From Kofleriaceae bacterium (GTDB lineage: Bacteria > Myxococcota_A > Polyangia > Haliangiales > Haliangiaceae), in NCBI GenBank assembly GCA_018057825.1, contig JAGPCY010000007.1, forward strand, positions 62,001-126,000: 64,000 nucleotides of DNA, written 5' to 3'. The notes under the pieces were generated by a model. It was not told the DNA's origin. It did no database searches and saw only the letters and a list, made by a program, of their open reading frames with translations. Position numbers and translations under genes: made by a program. Position 1 is the stretch's first letter. Each line of letters opens with the position of its first letter. Shown one piece after another: positions 26,310 through 34,123 of the stretch.

Positions 26310-27518
26310 TCAGAACGCCAGGACCGCCATCGCCTGGAGGACGCCGACCGCGCCGCCGAGGACGCCGCCGACCACGATCAAGGTCAGCTCGTCTTCCTGG
26401 AAGACGCCGCGCAGCATGCGCTCGAACTCCGGCTTGGGCAGGCTGGCGAGCTTGTCCTCGACGGTCTTGCGGATGTCGAGGGCGTGGCCGAGGTAGGCCT
26501 CGACCTGGGGCCGGACCAGGGGCGCGAGGGCGAACACCCGGGCCACGGTCTGCGCCTTGACCTGAGCGCGCACGTCGTCGCCGACCGGCACCGGGACCAG
26601 GCCCTTGACCCGCGCCCACTCGGCGTCGAGGTGGCGCTCGATCGAGGCGGTGATGACCGCGCGCAGGCGCTCGCCGCGGGCGCCGGTCGTGAGGAAGTCG
26701 ATCACGGTGCGCGGCGTGATCACCTCGGCTGCGGTGCTCTCGCCGTAGTCGGCGGCGATCTGCGGCTGCCGCTTGGGGAACACGCCCTGGTAGCGGAAGA
26801 CGCCGAGGTAGCGGCGCGGCTCGAGGGGCCGGAAGATCATCTGGATCGCCAGCCAGTTGGTGATGAGCCCGACGATGACGCCGAAGATCGGCATGACCCA
26901 CCAGTGCTGGAAGGCCTCCCAGATCGCGATCTGCCCGAGCCCGATGATCGCGCCGAACACCGCGCCCGACCACTCGATGAAGCGGAACTCGCTCTTGCCG
27001 ATCTGCTGGGTCAGCCGCGCCAGGCGTCGGACGTTGGCGCCGGTGAGCTGGTGGCGGACCAGCTCCTGGAGATCGAGCAGCTCGACGGCGGTGGTCTGGA
27101 CGTCGGCGATCACCTCGCGGGCGATCACCCGCGACCGCTCCTTGACCTGGGCCACGACCATCGCCTGCATCGGCGGCGGCACCTTGTCCCAGGCGCCGGC
27201 CATGACCGCGTCGGCGACCTCGGCGACGATCGTCGGCACCTCGGCCTCGACCACCGGCGCGACCAGCGGATCGAGCTGATCGAGATCGGCGCGCGCGACC
27301 AGGTCCTGGGACGACAGCAGATCATCCTTGGCGATCCGGCCGAGGTTGGTCGCGAACTTGTCGGAGTGGTGAAAGATGATCCCCTGCCAGCCGATCGGGC
27401 CGACCCCGACGCGCTCGGCCGGCCAGAAGATCATCTTCACCGCCTGCCAGTTGGTCAGCCAGCCGATGAAGGCGCTGATCGTCGGGACGGTGAGCAGGAG
27501 ATAGAGCCAGTAGGGCAT
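26310..27518 (-). CDS. DUF445 family membrane protein
   Basis: 402 residues. It has the two repeated halves of DUF445: an N-terminal helix followed by FIGWLTNWQAVKMIFWP, and a second copy GLITNWLAIQMIFRPLEP near 220-235. Each asparagine-tryptophan motif sits at the end of a membrane helix. Long helical, charged segments lie between, and the protein ends with a hydrophobic helix (LIVVGGVLGGAVGVLQAMAV). Members resemble YheB-type inner-membrane proteins of unknown biochemical function. It is monocistronic here. Confidence 0.85.
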   Translation of the reverse strand: MPYWLYLLLTVPTISAFIGWLTNWQAVKMIFWPAERVGVGPIGWQGIIFHHSDKFATNLGRIAKDDLLSSQDLVARADLDQLDPLVAPVVEAEVPTIVAEVADAVMAGAWDKVPPPMQAMVVAQVKERSRVIAREVIADVQTTAVELLDLQELVRHQLTGANVRRLARLTQQIGKSEFRFIEWSGAVFGAIIGLGQIAIWEAFQHWWVMPIFGVIVGLITNWLAIQMIFRPLEPRRYLGVFRYQGVFPKRQPQIAADYGESTAAEVITPRTVIDFLTTGARGERLRAVITASIERHLDAEWARVKGLVPVPVGDDVRAQVKAQTVARVFALAPLVRPQVEAYLGHALDIRKTVEDKLASLPKPEFERMLRGVFQEDELTLIVVGGVLGGAVGVLQAMAVLAF

Positions 27519-27575
27519 GGTCGGCCGGGCCCGAGGATAGGCGATCCCCGGGCCCGGGCGCGACCGGCATCGCGG

Positions 27576-28445
27576 TCAGCCTGCGCTCTCGAGCTTCGGC
27601 GCCGGTCCGGGCGCGGCCCGCGGGGCGAACCGGCGCTCGCGCACCAAGACGCCGCGCCGATCGTAGGTGAGGACCAGCGCCACGTCGGCGGCGTAGCCTC
27701 GGCGCAGGACGCTGGCGGACGCCGGCCGTGGCTGACACGGCGCCTTCTCCGGCGGCCCGCCATCCGGTCCTGGCATGCGGTACTTGCCGCACGAACCCGC
27801 CGGGTGGTGCTGCCAGACCTCGGTCCGCTGCGCGCGGTGGATGGCGTAGGTGACGGTGAGGTGATCGCCATCCCAGCTCGGCACGAACAGCTCGAGGCGC
27901 TGGTCGATGGGTGTAGCTACGAGCGGCTGGCCCGGGGTGTCGCGGTCGGCCGTGCGTAGCGCGCGCTCGAGGGCAGGGGCCGAGCCCGCCGCGTAGACCG
28001 TCCAGCGCGCCAGGGCGTCGTCGAGGGCGGCGGCCACGTCGAGGTCGGGGGCGATCGGCTCGATCGCCGACACCGCGAGGAACCACTCGGCCGGCGCCGG
28101 CGCGGCGCGGATCAGGCGCACCACGCGGGGCGCTCCGTCAGCGATCGTGGAGAGCCCCGGGACGTCGCGCGGGGCGGCGCGGACTCGACTGTCGGCGATC
28201 AACGCCAGGTGTCCGTCGAAGAGCCCGAAGCTGCGCAGCTCGCCGAGCGCGGCCAGGGAGCCCCAGCGGCTGACCGCCGCGATCGCGACCGCGGTGGTCG
28301 GCGCGTCGTGGGTCACGGCGAGCGCGGCCACGACGTCGGTGGCGGTGGCGTCGGGGCCGTGGACCGGACCGGTGCCGAGGGGGCCGAGCTGTGCGGCGCA
28401 GGCCGCGGTCACGACCAGAGCGAGAGCGGCACAGCGGCGCGGCAT
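27576..28445 (-). CDS. Exported protein of unknown function
   Basis: 289 residues from ATG 28445. The N-terminus MPRRCAALALVVTAACAAQ is an export signal with a lipobox-like TAAC. No domain is recognised. The C-terminal half contains VTYAIHRAQRTEVWQHH, two further cysteines (SCGKYR, APCQPR) and LVLTYDRRGVLVRERRF, a beta-strand-rich end. It is divergent from the FAD oxidoreductase gene; two exact 19-base direct repeats lie between them. Confidence 0.62.
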   Translation of the reverse strand: MPRRCAALALVVTAACAAQLGPLGTGPVHGPDATATDVVAALAVTHDAPTTAVAIAAVSRWGSLAALGELRSFGLFDGHLALIADSRVRAAPRDVPGLSTIADGAPRVVRLIRAAPAPAEWFLAVSAIEPIAPDLDVAAALDDALARWTVYAAGSAPALERALRTADRDTPGQPLVATPIDQRLELFVPSWDGDHLTVTYAIHRAQRTEVWQHHPAGSCGKYRMPGPDGGPPEKAPCQPRPASASVLRRGYAADVALVLTYDRRGVLVRERRFAPRAAPGPAPKLESAG

Positions 28446-28460
28446 CGTGTCGCGATCCTA

Positions 28461-28510
28461 CGCGCGACCGGCCCATCGGGTCTGACGCGCGCGCGCGACC
28501 GGCCCATCGG
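28461..28510. repeat. Two exact 19-base direct repeats between divergent genes
   Basis: CGCGCGACCGGCCCATCGG occurs at 28461-28479 and again at 28492-28510, 31 bases apart start to start, or about three helical turns. They lie between the minus-strand exported protein (start 28445) and the plus-strand FAD oxidoreductase (start 28547). A tandem binding site for a dimeric regulator placed on one DNA face is plausible. Confidence 0.8.
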
Positions 28511-28546
28511 CGGCGCCTGACCGACGGCGAGCGTACAGTCCCCGCG

Positions 28547-30121
28547 ATGTCCACCCCGCCCCGTACCGTCGCGCCCACCGTCGCGCCCACCGTCGCGCCG
28601 AGCGTCGATCCCACCGCGACCACCTTCGACGAGCTGGTGATCGGCGCCGGGATGGCGGGGCTGACGGTGGCCGCGCTCCTGGCCGCCGACGGGCGCCGGG
28701 TCCTGGTGTGCGAGGCCCACGACACCCCGGGCGGCTACGCCCACACCTTCGGCGTCGGCGCGTATCGCTTCTGCGCCCAGGTCCACTACATCTTCGGCTG
28801 CGGCGAGGGCGAGACCATCCACCAGGTGCTGCGCCGACTCGATCTCGCCGACGAGGTCCGGTTCCATCGCCTCGATCCCGAGGGCTTCGATCACGTCGTC
28901 GTCGCCGGCGATCGCTACCGCATCCCCAACGGCCTCGAGAAGTTCCGCGACCGCCTGATCCATCGCCACCCCGAGGCCGCGACGCCCTTGCGCGGCTACT
29001 TCGACGCGGTCCAGGCGATCGGCCGCGAGCTCGATCGCCTGCCGCCGCGCCTGGGGCTGCGCGAGCTCGCGACCGCGCCGCTGCGGTTCCCACATCTCTT
29101 GCGCTACCGGACCTGGACCTTGCAGCGCCTCTACGATCGGCTGCGGATGCCGCGGCGCCTCCAGGCGGTGCTCGCGGGCCAGGCCGGCGACTACCTCCTG
29201 CCGCCGGCCGAGGTGGCGCTGCTCCTCCACGTCGCCCTGGTCCGCGGCTACGACCGTGGCGCCTACTACCCCGAACGCCACTTCCAGCACCTGGTCGGCA
29301 GCCTCGCCGAGCGCATCGCGACCCGGCCTGGGTGCGCGATGCTCCTGTCGACGCCGATCGAGAAGGTCTTGGTGCAGGGCGATCGCGTGACCGGCGTGCG
29401 GGCCCGCGACGGTCGGGTCTTCACCGCGAGGCGCTACGTCTCCAACGTCGATCCGCGGCGGACCGCGCAGATGATCGAGCCGGCCCGGCTGCCGGCGGCG
29501 TGGGCGCGCCGCCTCGACTACCGCTACTCGGGCGGCAACCTGACCCTGTACCTCGGGGTCGCCGGCCTCGACCTGCGCGCCCACGGCTTCGGCGCCCACA
29601 ACGTCTGGCACTACCCTCACGACGATCTGAACGCGATCTACCGACGGCAGGAGGCCCTCGACCTCGACGACCCGTGGCTGTTCATGTCGACGCCGACCCT
29701 GCACACCGACGCCCCCGGCCTGTGCCCGCCGGGCCATCAGATCCTCGAGCTGGCGACCAGCGCGCCCCACGCCCACTTCCGGGCGCTGCGCGATCGCGAT
29801 CGCCGGCGCTACAACCTCGAGAAGAAGCGCCTGCGCGATCGCCTGCTGACGATCGTCGAGGAGCGCTACGTCCCCGGGCTGCGCGCGCACCTGCAGATGA
29901 TGGTGATGGGGACGCCGGCGACCAACGAGCGGTTCTGCGGCGCGCCGGCCGGCAACGCCTACGGCGCGGCCTTGACCCCGGCGCATGTCGGCCCCGGCCG
30001 CGTCGCTCAGGACACGCCGTTCGCCAACCTGTGGCTGGCCAACGCGACCGCGGGCTACCCGAGCGTCGCCGGCACGGTGCGCGCGGGGCTCGATCTCTAC
30101 CGTCGGCTGGCCGCGGCCTGA
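28547..30121 (+). CDS. Phytoene desaturase/carotenoid isomerase-like FAD oxidoreductase
   Basis: 524 residues from ATG 28547. A short Thr/Ala/Pro repeat (VAPT x3) precedes the dinucleotide-binding motif VIGAGMAGL (G33-x-G-x-x-G38) with the acidic end CEAHDTPGGYAHTF. Other CrtI/CrtISO-type landmarks: YVSNVDPRRTAQM and, near the end, NLWLANATAGYPSVAGTVRAGL, the C-terminal FAD contact. It should oxidise or isomerise a polyene or a similar hydrophobic substrate, probably at the membrane. No carotenoid genes are adjacent, so another substrate such as a retinoid, a squalene derivative or a fatty acid is possible. Confidence 0.85.
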   Translation: MSTPPRTVAPTVAPTVAPSVDPTATTFDELVIGAGMAGLTVAALLAADGRRVLVCEAHDTPGGYAHTFGVGAYRFCAQVHYIFGCGEGETIHQVLRRLDLADEVRFHRLDPEGFDHVVVAGDRYRIPNGLEKFRDRLIHRHPEAATPLRGYFDAVQAIGRELDRLPPRLGLRELATAPLRFPHLLRYRTWTLQRLYDRLRMPRRLQAVLAGQAGDYLLPPAEVALLLHVALVRGYDRGAYYPERHFQHLVGSLAERIATRPGCAMLLSTPIEKVLVQGDRVTGVRARDGRVFTARRYVSNVDPRRTAQMIEPARLPAAWARRLDYRYSGGNLTLYLGVAGLDLRAHGFGAHNVWHYPHDDLNAIYRRQEALDLDDPWLFMSTPTLHTDAPGLCPPGHQILELATSAPHAHFRALRDRDRRRYNLEKKRLRDRLLTIVEERYVPGLRAHLQMMVMGTPATNERFCGAPAGNAYGAALTPAHVGPGRVAQDTPFANLWLANATAGYPSVAGTVRAGLDLYRRLAAA

Positions 30122-30134
30122 GCCGCGCCGGACC

Positions 30135-30227
30135 TCAATGCCGCAGGAAGTCGGCGGTCACGATCGCGACGAAGGCCAGGCCGATCAGGGCGTACAGGAG
30201 CCAGTCGCGGCCTTGGGGAGCGGTCAC
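30135..30227 (-). CDS. Possible 30-residue single-helix membrane protein
   Basis: A short frame from GTG 30227 to TGA 30135 reads MTAPQGRDWLLYALIGLAFV followed by AIVTADFLRH. The polar start, a run of about 18 hydrophobic residues and the charged tail are exactly what small single-pass membrane proteins look like. No strong ribosome site is visible, and a frame this short can arise by chance. It lies downstream of a hairpin that probably ends the redoxin operon. Confidence 0.4.
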   Translation of the reverse strand: MTAPQGRDWLLYALIGLAFVAIVTADFLRH

Positions 30228-30260
30228 CGCTCGACCCTAGCGCCCGGCGTCGGCCGTGTC

Positions 30261-30291
30261 GGTCACCCCTGGGGTAGTAGTCAGGGTGGCC
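30261..30291 (-). terminator. Hairpin downstream of the redoxin operon
   Basis: GGTCACCCCTG at 30261-30271 pairs with CAGGGTGGCC at 30282-30291 apart from bulges, around a ten-base loop. It follows the stop at 30310 of the last gene in the minus-strand operon. There is no clear U tract, so it may act as a weak or Rho-assisted terminator. Confidence 0.35.
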
Positions 30292-30309
30292 GGGGCCGCC
30301 CGATCGCGG

Positions 30310-30783
30310 TCACGGCACGACCACCGCCAGCGCCGCGGTCTCGATCTGGCACACGTCGGCGCTGCACACCGACAGCTTGAAGGTGCCGCGCACGGTCGTG
30401 GGGCCCGGGGTCGTGCGGTCGAAGGACAGGAGGAGCCGTCCGCGGGTGGTCGATCGGGTCGCGAACTGGGCCGGGGCCGACAGGGTCACGCTCGGCTCGA
30501 CCAGCTTGTGCGGGTAGTCCGGGTTGACCTTGAAGCCGTTGTCGGCGTGGAGGTCGGCGGCGACGGTGCACGGCCCGGTCGGTGGGCAGCCCAGCGGCGC
30601 GGCCAGGAGGTGGAAGTTGGGGCCCTCGACCCGGGCGGCGTCGGCCGGCAGCGGTGCGTCGAGGCGAGGATCGGCGGCGGCGCGGGCGGCGGCCCCCGGC
30701 GCGCCTGCGGCCGGACCCGAGCGGCCGTCACCGCCGCAGCCCGCGGCGACCAGCGTCAGCGCGACCGCGACCGCGCGGCTCAC
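30310..30783 (-). CDS. Lipoprotein, perhaps DsbD-N-like, downstream of the redoxin
   Basis: 157 residues from GTG 30783, which overlaps the redoxin stop as GTGA. The signal ends in VAAGC. The mature part is beta-rich: FHLLAAPLGCPPTGPC, NGFKVNPDYPHKLV, then LSVCSADVCQIE near the end. The C-x4-C pair in a beta-sandwich resembles the N-terminal domain of DsbD-type thiol-transfer proteins, and the tight coupling to a redoxin supports a periplasmic thiol role. This is inference; no family assignment is certain. Confidence 0.65.
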   Translation of the reverse strand: MSRAVAVALTLVAAGCGGDGRSGPAAGAPGAAARAAADPRLDAPLPADAARVEGPNFHLLAAPLGCPPTGPCTVAADLHADNGFKVNPDYPHKLVEPSVTLSAPAQFATRSTTRGRLLLSFDRTTPGPTTVRGTFKLSVCSADVCQIETAALAVVVP

Positions 30784-31466
30784 GAGGCGTACTTCACGCT
30801 GCAGCCGTAGGGCTTGGTCAGCGGCGTCGCGACCGGCCGACCGGCCGCCAGGTCGGCCAGCGCCGCGTCGACGTAGTTGATCAGGGTGCCGCCGGCTGGC
30901 GAGCCGCCCTCGCCGTCGGGCGAGTTGTCGATCGCGCCAGCGTACACCACGGTGCCGTCGGGGCCGATCACGAACATGTTGGGGGTGTTGGTCGCGCCGT
31001 AGGCCTTGCCGATCGCGCCGTCGACGTCGCGCAGGATCGGGTGGCCCAGGCCCCACGCGGTGGCCCGCTCGCTGTTGACCACCGGGTCGTGACCCTGCTT
31101 GCCCTCACCACCCGAGTTGATGGCCAGCCACACCACGCCGGCCGCGGTGTGCTTCTTGGCCAGCTCGACCAGCGAGCCCTTGGTGTGGGCCTTCACGACG
31201 AACGGGCACTGCGGGTTGAACCACTCGAGGACCACGGTCTTGCCCTTGAACGACGCCAGCGACACCGGCGAGCCGTCGAGCGCCGGCAGCGTGAAGTCGG
31301 GCGCCGGCTTGCCGATCACCGGCGAGGTCGGGGCCGGCGGCGGCGGCAGATCGCGCTTGGCGGCGGCGGGCGCCGCGGCTGGTGGGGCCGGGGGGGCCTT
31401 GGCCGGCTCGCTCTTCGAGCAGGCCACGAGGGACAGAGACAGAGCGACGAGGGTCGGCGAGCGCAT
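30780..31466 (-). CDS. AhpC/TSA-type redoxin lipoprotein
   Basis: 228 residues from ATG 31466, chosen for the lipoprotein signal MRSPTLVALSLSLVAC. A GTG at 31517, overlapping the upstream stop as GTGA, is also possible and would add 17 residues. A Pro/Ala linker leads to a thioredoxin-fold domain: GKPAPDFTLPALDGSPVSL, then EWFNPQCPFV with a single reactive Cys87. Proteins with QCPFV in place of CxxC are peroxiredoxin- or TlpA-like. It is the middle gene of a three-gene coupled unit. Confidence 0.82.
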   Translation of the reverse strand: MRSPTLVALSLSLVACSKSEPAKAPPAPPAAAPAAAKRDLPPPPAPTSPVIGKPAPDFTLPALDGSPVSLASFKGKTVVLEWFNPQCPFVVKAHTKGSLVELAKKHTAAGVVWLAINSGGEGKQGHDPVVNSERATAWGLGHPILRDVDGAIGKAYGATNTPNMFVIGPDGTVVYAGAIDNSPDGEGGSPAGGTLINYVDAALADLAAGRPVATPLTKPYGCSVKYAS

Positions 31467-31513
31467 GGGCGACCGTAGCGCACTCGGCCAGCCGCGCCCA
31501 CTCACGGTCGCGC

Positions 31514-32101
31514 TCACGAGCCGAGCAGGAGCCCGAGCACCACGGTCGCGGTTGACTCCACCGGCGCGTCGTCGGTGGCGCCGCGCGCCAGCGTGAAGCG
31601 GCCGCCGAGGTCGAAGCCGACGAGCTGCGCGCCGCCGCCCAGCATCTCGAAGCCAAAGCCGAGCGCCACGTCGTCGCGGGTCAGGGCCGGGCCGCGCTCG
31701 AACCGGTGCTGCTGGCGACCGACGCCGCCCTCGAGGTAGAGCCCGGTGCCGACCGCGCGGGTGCCGAGGCCGACGCGGTAGCGGCCGCCGACACCGATCC
31801 GGTGGACCTGGGCGTCGACGGTGGCCACCTCGACCGCGCCGGTGTCCTTGTCGTAGAGCATCCGCTCGGCGCTGCGGCCGACCAAGGTGTACTCGAGGCC
31901 GAGGCGGAGCGGGCCGACCTGGCGCGCGACCACCGCGTGGCCGCCGACGTCCTGGTCGAGCTCGGCGGGAAGGAGCATCGCCAGGCCGAGCTCCCAGTGA
32001 TCGCGGGACAGCGGGGTGTCGGTCGAGAGGATGGCGTCGGTGTCGGCCCGGGCCAACCCGGTCGCCGCCACCAGCGTGGCCAGGCCGATCGCGGTGCGCA
32101 T
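31514..32101 (-). CDS. Small outer-membrane beta-barrel-like protein
   Basis: 195 residues with a cleavable signal (MRTAIGLATLVAATGLARA). The mature protein alternates polar and hydrophobic residues in strands such as LRLGLEYTLVG, HRIGVGGRYRVGLG, TGLYLEGGVG and VALGFGFEML, ending with a hydrophobic strand. This fits an eight-stranded outer-membrane barrel. It is the first gene of the coupled unit with the redoxin and the Cys-pair lipoprotein, so an outer-membrane component of a thiol stress response is possible. Confidence 0.65.
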   Translation of the reverse strand: MRTAIGLATLVAATGLARADTDAILSTDTPLSRDHWELGLAMLLPAELDQDVGGHAVVARQVGPLRLGLEYTLVGRSAERMLYDKDTGAVEVATVDAQVHRIGVGGRYRVGLGTRAVGTGLYLEGGVGRQQHRFERGPALTRDDVALGFGFEMLGGGAQLVGFDLGGRFTLARGATDDAPVESTATVVLGLLLGS

Positions 32102-32165
32102 GGGTGGTGGACGGCGGCGTCGCGCGCGCTATTCACCCGCCGCGCACTGGGCGCGCCCCGGGCGC

Positions 32166-32798
32166 TCACCCGGCGGCGCGAGCCGCGCTGCCGAGGAACG
32201 GCGGCATCGTGGCCTCGCCGGCGTGGCGAACGCCGTCCTTGCGGAGCGCGGTGCGCACGGTCGCGAGCAAGATCCGCAGGTCGAGGGCCAACGACTGGTG
32301 GTCGACATACCAGACGTCGAGGGCGAACTTCTCATCCCACGACAGCGCGTTGCGGCCGTTGATCTGGGCCCAGCCGGTGATCCCGGGCTTGACGTCGTGG
32401 CGGCGGGCCTGCTCCGGCGAGTAGCGCGGCAGGTACTCCACGAGGAGCGGCCGCGGACCGACCAGGCTCATGTCGCCGACGAGCACGTTCCAGAACTGCG
32501 GCAGCTCGTCGAGGCTGGTGGCGCGCAGGCGATGGCCGAAGGCGGTCAGGCGCTCACCGTCGGGCAGCGGTCGGCCATCGCGATCGACGGCGTCGCGCAT
32601 CGAGCGGAACTTGACTAGCGTGAAGGGCCGACCGTGGAGCCCGGGGCGGACCTGGCGGAACAGCACCGGTCGGCCGAGGTCCTTGGCCACCGCCACCGCG
32701 GTCGCCGCGATCACCGGGGCGCCGGCCGCCAGCGCCACCGAGGCGCCGGCGATGTCGATCGCGCGCTTGACCACGCGCTGCCAGCGCGGCAGGGCCAT
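32166..32798 (-). CDS. Initiating sugar-1-phosphate transferase (monotopic phosphoglycosyl transferase)
   Basis: 210 residues, the short PglC/WcaJ-catalytic-domain form without the extra membrane helices of WbaP. Motifs in order: N-terminal re-entrant helix (AIDIAGASVALAAGAPVI), KFRSM (63-67), TSLDELPQFWNVLVGDMSLVGPRP with the catalytic Asp-Glu, and KPGITGWAQINGRN. It should load the first sugar phosphate onto undecaprenyl phosphate at the cytoplasmic membrane face. It is divergent from the Wzx-Wzy arm of the same exopolysaccharide locus. Confidence 0.93.
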   Translation of the reverse strand: MALPRWQRVVKRAIDIAGASVALAAGAPVIAATAVAVAKDLGRPVLFRQVRPGLHGRPFTLVKFRSMRDAVDRDGRPLPDGERLTAFGHRLRATSLDELPQFWNVLVGDMSLVGPRPLLVEYLPRYSPEQARRHDVKPGITGWAQINGRNALSWDEKFALDVWYVDHQSLALDLRILLATVRTALRKDGVRHAGEATMPPFLGSAARAAG

Positions 32799-32893
32799 GG
32801 CGGTAGTCTACGCCAATCGGGGCGGCCTCGGTTCATCCCGCCGGCTGCGGCCGTCGCCCCGCGCGCGGCCCCGGGGCTACACTGGGCCGCCGC

Positions 32894-34123
32894 ATGCACG
32901 TCCCGTCGCTCCGTCAGAACGTCGCGTGGTCGTTCGTCGGCAGCGTCGCGCTCGCGGTCTCGCAGTTCGCGATCATCATCGCGCTGTCGCATCTGGGCGA
33001 CGGCGATCACGCGCACCGCAACGGCACCTGGAACTGGGCCCTGACCCTGACCGGCCCGGTGTTCGTGCTCGGCCTCCTGCGGCTGCGCCAGGTCCAGACC
33101 ACCGACGCCCGCGGCGAGCACAGCTTCGCCGCGTACCTCCAGCTCCGAGGCGCGACCATGTTCGCCGGCCTGCTCGGCATCGCCGCGGTCGTGGCCCTGG
33201 CCTATCGCGATCGCACTGGGCTGGCGATCCTCGGGGTCGCGGTCGCCAAGGCCTGCGAGGGGGGCAGCGACGTGGTCTACGGCTACCTCGGGCAACGCGA
33301 GCGGATGCGCCAGGTGGCGCTGTCGCAGCTCGGGCGGGCGATCACCAGCCTGGCGCTGGCCGGGACCACGGTCGCGCTCACGTCGTCGGTGGCGCTGGTG
33401 GCGTGGGCGGTCGCCGCGGTCTACGCGGCGTGGATGATCGTCGACCTGCGCGCGGTCGACGCGCCGCTCGGGCCCCTCGATCGCGCCGGCGTGGGCGCGC
33501 TGTTCCGCCTGGCCTGGCCGCTCGGCGTGGTCAGCGCGATCGGCTCGCTGCAGATCTACGTGCCGCGCTACTTCGTCGAGTATCACACCGGGCGGGTCGA
33601 ACAAGGCGCGTTCTCGAACCTCATCCAGATCCTCCAGCTCGGCACGATCGTCGTGTCGGCGATGACCACCGGCGCGTCGGCGCGCATGGCCCGGGCGGCC
33701 GCGGCCCGCGACTATCACGGCCTCCTGCGCACGCTCAAGGTGCTGGTCCTCGGCGGCCTGCTCCTCGGGGCGGGGGCGGTGATCGTGAGCGCCACGATCG
33801 GCGAGTGGCTGCTCGGCCTGGTCTTCACCGCCGAGACCGCGCGCCACGCCGACGTCCTGGTCTGGCTGGCCGTGACCTCGGGCCTGGTCTGGTCCTACGT
33901 GTTTCTCGGCACGACCCTCGACGCGCTGCGAAGTTTTCGGGTCCAGCCGTGGATCCACGGCGCCAGCACCGCGGTGATCGCCGGGGCCGCCGCCCTCCTG
34001 GTCCCGTCCCATGGGCTCGTCGGCGCGGCCTGGGCGATGCTCATCGGATTCGGTGTAGAATGTGCGCTCTACGTCATCGTGGTCGCCATCCCACTCCGAC
34101 GCCTGCGCGGGGCCGCTCCATGA
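32894..34123 (+). CDS. Wzx-like polysaccharide flippase
   Basis: 409 residues, inner membrane, with about twelve hydrophobic segments and an amphipathic N-terminus (LRQNVAWSFVGSVALAVSQFA), the usual start of MATE/Wzx polysaccharide exporters. It would flip lipid-linked repeat units to the periplasm. Charged residues between helices (FVEYHTGRVEQGAFSNLIQ) correspond to the conserved loop of this superfamily. The stop overlaps the glycosyltransferase start as ATGA, so the arm is one operon. Confidence 0.88.
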   Translation: MHVPSLRQNVAWSFVGSVALAVSQFAIIIALSHLGDGDHAHRNGTWNWALTLTGPVFVLGLLRLRQVQTTDARGEHSFAAYLQLRGATMFAGLLGIAAVVALAYRDRTGLAILGVAVAKACEGGSDVVYGYLGQRERMRQVALSQLGRAITSLALAGTTVALTSSVALVAWAVAAVYAAWMIVDLRAVDAPLGPLDRAGVGALFRLAWPLGVVSAIGSLQIYVPRYFVEYHTGRVEQGAFSNLIQILQLGTIVVSAMTTGASARMARAAAARDYHGLLRTLKVLVLGGLLLGAGAVIVSATIGEWLLGLVFTAETARHADVLVWLAVTSGLVWSYVFLGTTLDALRSFRVQPWIHGASTAVIAGAAALLVPSHGLVGAAWAMLIGFGVECALYVIVVAIPLRRLRGAAP

